Positions 6,228 through 8,963 of a stretch of DNA of 8,963 bases are shown here, piece after piece. Numbering within the stretch: the stretch's first letter is position 1; every line of letters starts with the position of its first letter. Origin of the DNA: an uncultured Alphaproteobacteria bacterium (GTDB lineage Bacteria; Pseudomonadota; Alphaproteobacteria; Micropepsales; Micropepsaceae); assembly GCA_937942205.1 (NCBI GenBank), contig CALDFO010000036.1:1-8963 (forward strand), read 5' to 3'. The notes under the pieces are model-generated. The model ran no database searches and was not told where the DNA came from. It was given only the letters and a program-made list of their open reading frames with translations. Both the position numbers and the translations under genes were made by a program.

Positions 6228-7835
6228 TCAGTAGTGCGGGATCATCCAGGTCCACAGATGCTGCTGCAGGAACACCAGGATGCCCAGCAGCACGGTGAAG
6301 ATGATCGAATGGATGAAGGTACGGCGGAAGATGGACGCTTCGTGCCCCTTCAGGTCCGACACCGCCACGCCGGTGGCGATGTTCTGCGGCGAGATCATCT
6401 TGGCGAAGACGCCGCCCGACGAGTTGGTGGCTGCCATCAGCACCGGATCGAAGTTCAGCTGCTTGGCCGCCACGACCTGCAGGTTGCCGAACAGGGCGTT
6501 GCCGGAGGAGTCCGAACCCGACAGGAACACCGCCAGCCATCCCAGGAAGGCCGACAGCAGCGGGAACAGCGCGCCCGAAGCGGCCAGGCCCATGCCCAGC
6601 GTGTAGGTCAGGCCCGAATAGTTCATCAGATAGGCCAGGCCCACGATGGCGCACACGGTCAAGGCCGGCAGCAGGATCTGCCGGAAGGCGACGCTGAAGG
6701 CCTTGGCTAGGCCGCCCAGATTCTGCCCTACCGCGAAGGCGGTGATGATGGCCGTCACCAGGATGGCGGTGCCGGTGGCGAAGGGCTGCCAGTTCCACAC
6801 CGCCGCGTACGGACGGTCATACAGGGTGATGAAGACCTGGTTGTGCAGGCCCTGCCACTGGATCGCCTGCTGGAAATAGGTGGCGACCTTCAGCTCGGTC
6901 CAGAACATGACCAGGACGCACATGATGATCCAGGGCAGCCAGCCCTGCCAGGGCGCGACATGGCGGTGAGGCGAATTGGGATCCTCCGCCGGGCGCACCA
7001 GGGCGTATTCGGGGTTGGGCGCGGGCTGCCATACACGCAGGAACAGCACGGTGGCGATCAGGGCCGAACCGGCCGAGATCACGTCCGTCAGTTCATAGGT
7101 GATGTAGTTGGAGGAGACGAACTGGCCCAGCGCGAAGGCGCCGCCCGCCACCAGCAGAACCGGCCACAATTCGCGCACCGACTTCATGCCGCCATACATG
7201 GCCATGACATAGAAGGGCAGCAGCAGGGCGAAGAAGGGAAGCTGGCGGCCGACCATCGCGCCCAGCACATGGGGCGAATATTCGGTGACGCCGGCCAGGG
7301 TGGTGATCGGGATGCCCAGCGAGCCGAAGGCCACCGGGGCGGTGTTGAAGATCAGGGCATAGACCACCGCATCCAGCGACTTGAAGCCCAGCATGATCAG
7401 CAGCGAGGCGGTGATCGCCACCGGCGCGCCGAAGCCCGACACGCCTTCCAGCAGCGAGCCGAAGCCATAGCCGATCACGACCAGCACGATGCGCTTGTCG
7501 TTGGGCAGATGCTCCAGCACCCAGCGGCGGAAGGCGTCGAAACGTCCCGACTGCAGGGCGACATTGTAGAGTGTCAGCGCCGCCAGCACGATCCACATGA
7601 TCGGCCACAGGGCGAGGGCCACACCCGCGGCGGTGGCGTTCAGCGCCATGCCAACCGGCATCTGCCAGCCGATAATGGCGACCAGGATGCCGCTCGCCAG
7701 GCCCGCCAGCGAGGACTGCCAGGCCGGACGCTGCAGCACGCCCAGCATCACCAGCACCACGATGATCGGGATGGAGGCGACCAGGAAGGACAGCGGCATA
7801 CTGTTGCCGATGGGCGTGAGTAGCTGGTGGAACAT
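6228..7835 (-). CDS. lctP: LctP-family lactate/glycolate permease
   Basis: A 535-residue inner-membrane permease of the lactate permease family (LctP/LldP/GlcA), of normal length, with hydrophobic segments throughout. Family signatures are LLEGVSGFGAPVAI (residues 128-141), FNTAPVAFGSLGIP (163-176), SGSDSSGNALFGNLQ (439-453) and ATNSSGGVFAKMISPQNIA (469-487). The protein imports a 2-hydroxycarboxylate, probably with protons. Family members carry L-lactate, D-lactate and glycolate, so sequence alone does not settle the substrate. Because malate synthase G follows on the same strand, a glycolate role like that of E. coli GlcA is possible. The ATG at 7835 has a strong GGAGAA (7846-7841 on the minus strand) 5 bases upstream; the internal Met13 has no comparable site. 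No lactate dehydrogenase or glycolate oxidase gene is in the window. Confidence 0.96.
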   Translation of the reverse strand: MFHQLLTPIGNSMPLSFLVASIPIIVVLVMLGVLQRPAWQSSLAGLASGILVAIIGWQMPVGMALNATAAGVALALWPIMWIVLAALTLYNVALQSGRFDAFRRWVLEHLPNDKRIVLVVIGYGFGSLLEGVSGFGAPVAITASLLIMLGFKSLDAVVYALIFNTAPVAFGSLGIPITTLAGVTEYSPHVLGAMVGRQLPFFALLLPFYVMAMYGGMKSVRELWPVLLVAGGAFALGQFVSSNYITYELTDVISAGSALIATVLFLRVWQPAPNPEYALVRPAEDPNSPHRHVAPWQGWLPWIIMCVLVMFWTELKVATYFQQAIQWQGLHNQVFITLYDRPYAAVWNWQPFATGTAILVTAIITAFAVGQNLGGLAKAFSVAFRQILLPALTVCAIVGLAYLMNYSGLTYTLGMGLAASGALFPLLSAFLGWLAVFLSGSDSSGNALFGNLQVVAAKQLNFDPVLMAATNSSGGVFAKMISPQNIATGVAVSDLKGHEASIFRRTFIHSIIFTVLLGILVFLQQHLWTWMIPHY

Positions 7836-7886
7836 CTTGCTTCTCCGTATGCGGCGGCCTTGCGCCCCGTTTCCTCAAATGACCCG

Positions 7887-7909
7887 GCCGCGCTTTGGGC
7901 GCGGCTTTT
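7887..7909 (+). terminator. Orphan plus-strand terminator-like hairpin
   Basis: GCCGCGC (7887-7893) and GCGCGGC (7899-7905) form a perfect 7-bp stem with loop TTTGG, followed by TTTT (7906-7909). No plus-strand gene leads into it. It could stop antisense transcription coming out of the permease region, end a small RNA, or, read on the minus strand, be a hairpin in the permease 5' leader about 51 bases before the ATG. Confidence 0.4.
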
Positions 7910-8000
7910 GTGATGCGTGTCCCGGCCGGTTGTGGCTCCCAAGGGGCAGCCGCCGGTTCGGAAATATCGGGATTTTGGCGCGCGGGATGGAAGTCCGGAT

Positions 8001-8037
8001 CACGGTCGCGAGACCGTGTTGCGATGTCCGGTACCGG
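8001..8037. promoter_or_regulatory. Two adjacent perfect dyads, possible operator or leader structure
   Basis: CACGGTC (8001-8007), loop GCGA, GACCGTG (8012-8018) is a perfect 7-bp stem, and CCGGTACCGG (8028-8037) is a perfect 10-base palindrome 9 bases away. TCCGGAT-like words flank them at 7994 and 8027. Dyads of this kind in front of a substrate-inducible permease gene could bind a dimeric regulator or fold in the mRNA leader. I do not recognise either as the site of a named regulator. Confidence 0.35.
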
Positions 8038-8077
8038 ATGCCCCGCCTGCTCCTCAGATCCCCGCTGTCCAGAGTCC

Positions 8078-8106
8078 GTTAGAGCAAAAAAAACCGTTTC
8101 GGCCAA
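8078..8106 (-). promoter_or_regulatory. Candidate permease promoter
   Basis: On the minus strand TTGGCC (8106-8101) and TCTAAC (8083-8078) are 17 bases apart, each matching 4 of 6 consensus positions. The spacer contains a T8 run. Transcription would start near 8071 and give a leader of about 235 bases that includes both dyads and the hairpin at 7887-7905. The same bases overlap a terminator-like structure, so the two readings compete. Confidence 0.3.
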
Positions 8107-8121
8107 GGCATTTGCAACGGT
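8086..8121 (-). terminator. Possible terminator of the YkgJ-type gene
   Basis: On the minus strand ACCGTT (8121-8116) pairs with AACGGT (8098-8093) across a 17-base loop and is followed at once by a run of eight T's (8093-8086). The T-run is excellent but the stem is short and the loop long, so this is only a moderate candidate. It lies about 64 bases beyond the stop of the YkgJ-type gene. Confidence 0.45.
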
Positions 8122-8149
8122 GCAGCGCACCATTTCCGGCCCGTTCCAA

Positions 8150-8169
8150 CCGCTGCCGCGCGGCGGCGG
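8150..8169. other. GC-rich dyad after the YkgJ-type stop codon
   Basis: CCGCTGCCGC (8150-8159) and GCGGCGGCGG (8160-8169) are reverse complements except for one position, which can form a wobble pair, with no spacer. It lies 15 bases beyond the minus-strand stop codon. It may stabilise the 3' end of that transcript. No T-run is directly attached. Confidence 0.35.
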
Positions 8170-8184
8170 CCAGACGGTTCGGGG

Positions 8185-8586
8185 CTAGCCGTTCCAGGTC
8201 GAGGCGACGTGATCGGGATCGTCCTGGCTGCGGCGCTCGGACATCAGGAAGCCGTAATAGCCGCAGCCCCCGCCCGGATACTCGCGGCAGATGGTGGGCC
8301 GCGCCGTATAGATGGTGCAGCGGCGCTTGTCGGTGTCGAAGAACTGGCAGATCTTGCCGTAATGCGGATCGGCCTTGCGCCGCATGGCATACTTGGCCTC
8401 GGGGTCGGTCTTGGTGAATTTGGTCCGGGCCTGGTCGAAGCTCAGGCCGAAATGCCGGGCAAGCCGCTCGACATCCCGCTTGTTCAACTGGATCAGCGGA
8501 TAGGAGCAGCAATAGCCGGGACATTTCGCGCAGTTATAAGAAGTCACGTCTTCGCCGCCTGAATCATTGAGGCTTCCTGATAGCAT
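8185..8586 (-). CDS. YkgJ-family cysteine-cluster protein
   Basis: A 133-residue protein with the CxxCxxxCC cluster CAKCPGYCC (C19, C22, C26, C27) and four more cysteines at 80 (KICQFF), 90 (RRCTIY), 100 (TICREY) and 108 (GGCGYY). This is the pattern of the YkgJ/UPF0153 family, proposed to bind zinc or an iron-sulfur cluster; the reaction, if any, is unknown. The motifs IYTARPTICREYP and GYYGFLMSER are typical. I chose the ATG at 8584-8586 because AAGG lies just upstream (8594-8591 on the minus strand) and the family motif starts near residue 16. A longer frame from 8646 would add an arginine-rich 20-residue leader that overlaps the divergent promoter area and has no ribosome-binding site. 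The gene is divergent from the one at 8707, with 120 bases between starts. Confidence 0.88.
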   Translation of the reverse strand: MLSGSLNDSGGEDVTSYNCAKCPGYCCSYPLIQLNKRDVERLARHFGLSFDQARTKFTKTDPEAKYAMRRKADPHYGKICQFFDTDKRRCTIYTARPTICREYPGGGCGYYGFLMSERRSQDDPDHVASTWNG

Positions 8587-8630
8587 GAACGCCTTGCGCT
8601 GACAGGCGATCCGCCCCCGATGGCGACGCC

Positions 8631-8659
8631 GTGACGCGGCGGCCATGGGCGGCTATACT
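8631..8659 (+). promoter_or_regulatory. Candidate promoter of the gene at 8707
   Basis: GTGACG (8631-8636) and TATACT (8654-8659) are separated by 17 bases; they match 4 of 6 and 5 of 6 positions of the sigma-70 consensus. The predicted start near 8666 gives a leader of about 41 bases. The short dyad GGCAAG-GCG-CTTGCC (8660-8674) covers the predicted start site and could be an operator or a leader hairpin. Confidence 0.5.
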
Positions 8660-8706
8660 GGCAAGGCGCTTGCCCTTGGCGGGGCGCGGCGCACTATCGG
8701 ACACGC

Positions 8707-8963
8707 ATGGCCAACAAGCCGATCTTCTTTGACGCCACGGGCCGCCGCGCCGCCCGTCTCCGCGTCCTGGCCTGGGTGGTGGGCCTTGTCGTTCTTGTCA
8801 TGCTCACCGGTTTCGCCGCCAGCCTGGTGCTGACGCCGCCGGTCGCCAGCCTGGACCTGCCGGGCCGCTCGGTGGGCCTGGACCCCCGCCTGGAACATCG
8901 CGCCGCCGCGCCGGGCCTCCTCGCCCGCGCCGAACGCCCGGGCGACGAGGCCCGCCGCCGCCG
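8707..8963 (+). CDS. Membrane-anchored protein, N-terminal fragment
   Basis: An open frame from ATG 8707 runs to the window end (85 complete codons) with no stop. It begins MANKPIFFDATGRRAARLRV, then has one hydrophobic segment (about residues 18-42) and a proline- and arginine-rich stretch. The topology is a short positive cytoplasmic head, one transmembrane anchor and the rest probably in the periplasm. The 'KP.FFD.TGRR' opening resembles, from memory, large alphaproteobacterial fusion proteins that combine a chitinase-like or polysaccharide deacetylase domain with a family 2 glycosyltransferase. That identification is tentative because no catalytic domain is visible. There is no clear Shine-Dalgarno sequence before this ATG. 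The candidate promoter at 8631-8659 and the clean frame with GC-rich third positions support it as a real gene. Confidence 0.65.
   Translation, partial: MANKPIFFDATGRRAARLRVLAWVVGLVVLVMLTGFAASLVLTPPVASLDLPGRSVGLDPRLEHRAAAPGLLARAERPGDEARRR

Larger units (their letters stand above)
7836..8184. other. Gene-free intergenic region before the permease gene
   Basis: These 349 bases lie between the permease start and the stop of the YkgJ-type gene, both on the minus strand. I see no convincing coding sequence; open frames here are short and unlike known proteins. The stretch holds the permease ribosome-binding site (7841-7846), a T-tailed hairpin (7887-7909), two perfect dyads (8001-8037), a candidate promoter (8078-8106), an A8/T8 run with a short stem (8086-8121) and a GC-rich dyad (8150-8169), each listed separately. 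Confidence 0.7.

Noticed and set aside
6843..7823. 326-codon open frame on the plus strand inside the permease gene
   Set aside because: The product is almost entirely Gln, Arg, His, Asp and Gly, the mirror image of a hydrophobic permease; not a real gene.
7836..8080. Glycine or cobalamin riboswitch in the permease leader
   Set aside because: I looked for the conserved core words of these riboswitches on the minus strand and did not find them in the right order.
7893..8417. Short open frames in the gap and overlapping the YkgJ-type gene on the plus strand
   Set aside because: Arginine- and proline-rich translations with no family resemblance; they run antisense into a recognisable gene.
8587..8646. 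Longer YkgJ-type start at 8646
   Set aside because: The added 20 residues are arginine-rich and there is no ribosome-binding site; the ATG at 8586 has AAGG upstream.
8645..8833. 62-codon plus-strand open frame
   Set aside because: It overlaps the 8707 frame in another phase, starts before the likely transcription start, and has no recognisable features.
1..8963. Mobile element, CRISPR array, toxin-antitoxin or defence locus
   Set aside because: No transposase, integrase, repeat-spacer pattern, nuclease or small two-gene toxin module is visible; all sizeable genes belong to metabolism or transport.

Overview
The window is GC-rich, with codon third positions strongly biased to G or C. It carries central-metabolism genes whose protein sequences look alphaproteobacterial: malate synthase G, a LctP-type permease, a leuD-leuB pair and a DHCW-motif cupin. 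I place it in Alphaproteobacteria with moderate confidence and go no lower. It reads as ordinary chromosome. I see no insertion sequence, phage gene, CRISPR array, tRNA or rRNA, and no sign of a new defence or biosynthetic system.

Layout, left to right. (1) Bases 1-246 are the 3' end of a plus-strand amidohydrolase, followed by a strong hairpin. (2) A plus-strand MFS transporter of the anion:cation symporter type follows (311-1597) and ends at a GAAA-loop terminator. (3) leuD (1707-2312) and leuB (2361-3464) form a plus-strand leucine-biosynthesis pair. leuC is not in the window. leuD lacks a Shine-Dalgarno sequence and has promoter-like hexamers almost touching its ATG. (4) A 169-base convergent gap holds a composite palindromic repeat typical of alphaproteobacterial intergenic DNA. 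(5) On the minus strand, reading leftward, are a LctP-family lactate/glycolate permease (7835-6228), a terminator, malate synthase G glcB (6105-3970), and a small DHCW cupin (3966-3634) starting 3 bases after the glcB stop. (6) The 349-base gap 7836-8184 has no gene but several perfect dyads, a candidate promoter and terminator-like structures. (7) A minus-strand YkgJ-type cysteine-cluster protein (8586-8185) is divergent from a plus-strand membrane-anchored protein that starts at 8707 and runs off the window.

How the genes work together. The permease could bring in lactate or glycolate. Glycolate oxidised to glyoxylate would feed malate synthase G, which condenses it with acetyl-CoA to malate, as in the E. 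coli glc system where glcB and the permease gene glcA are adjacent. LeuD and LeuB carry out the isomerisation and oxidative decarboxylation steps from 2-isopropylmalate towards leucine. The amidohydrolase and MFS transporter may share a substrate, but only adjacency supports that.

The observations most worth a second look are the glcB-cupin coupling, the permease-glcB pairing, the possibly leaderless leuD, the composite repeat after leuB, and the structured leader before the permease gene.
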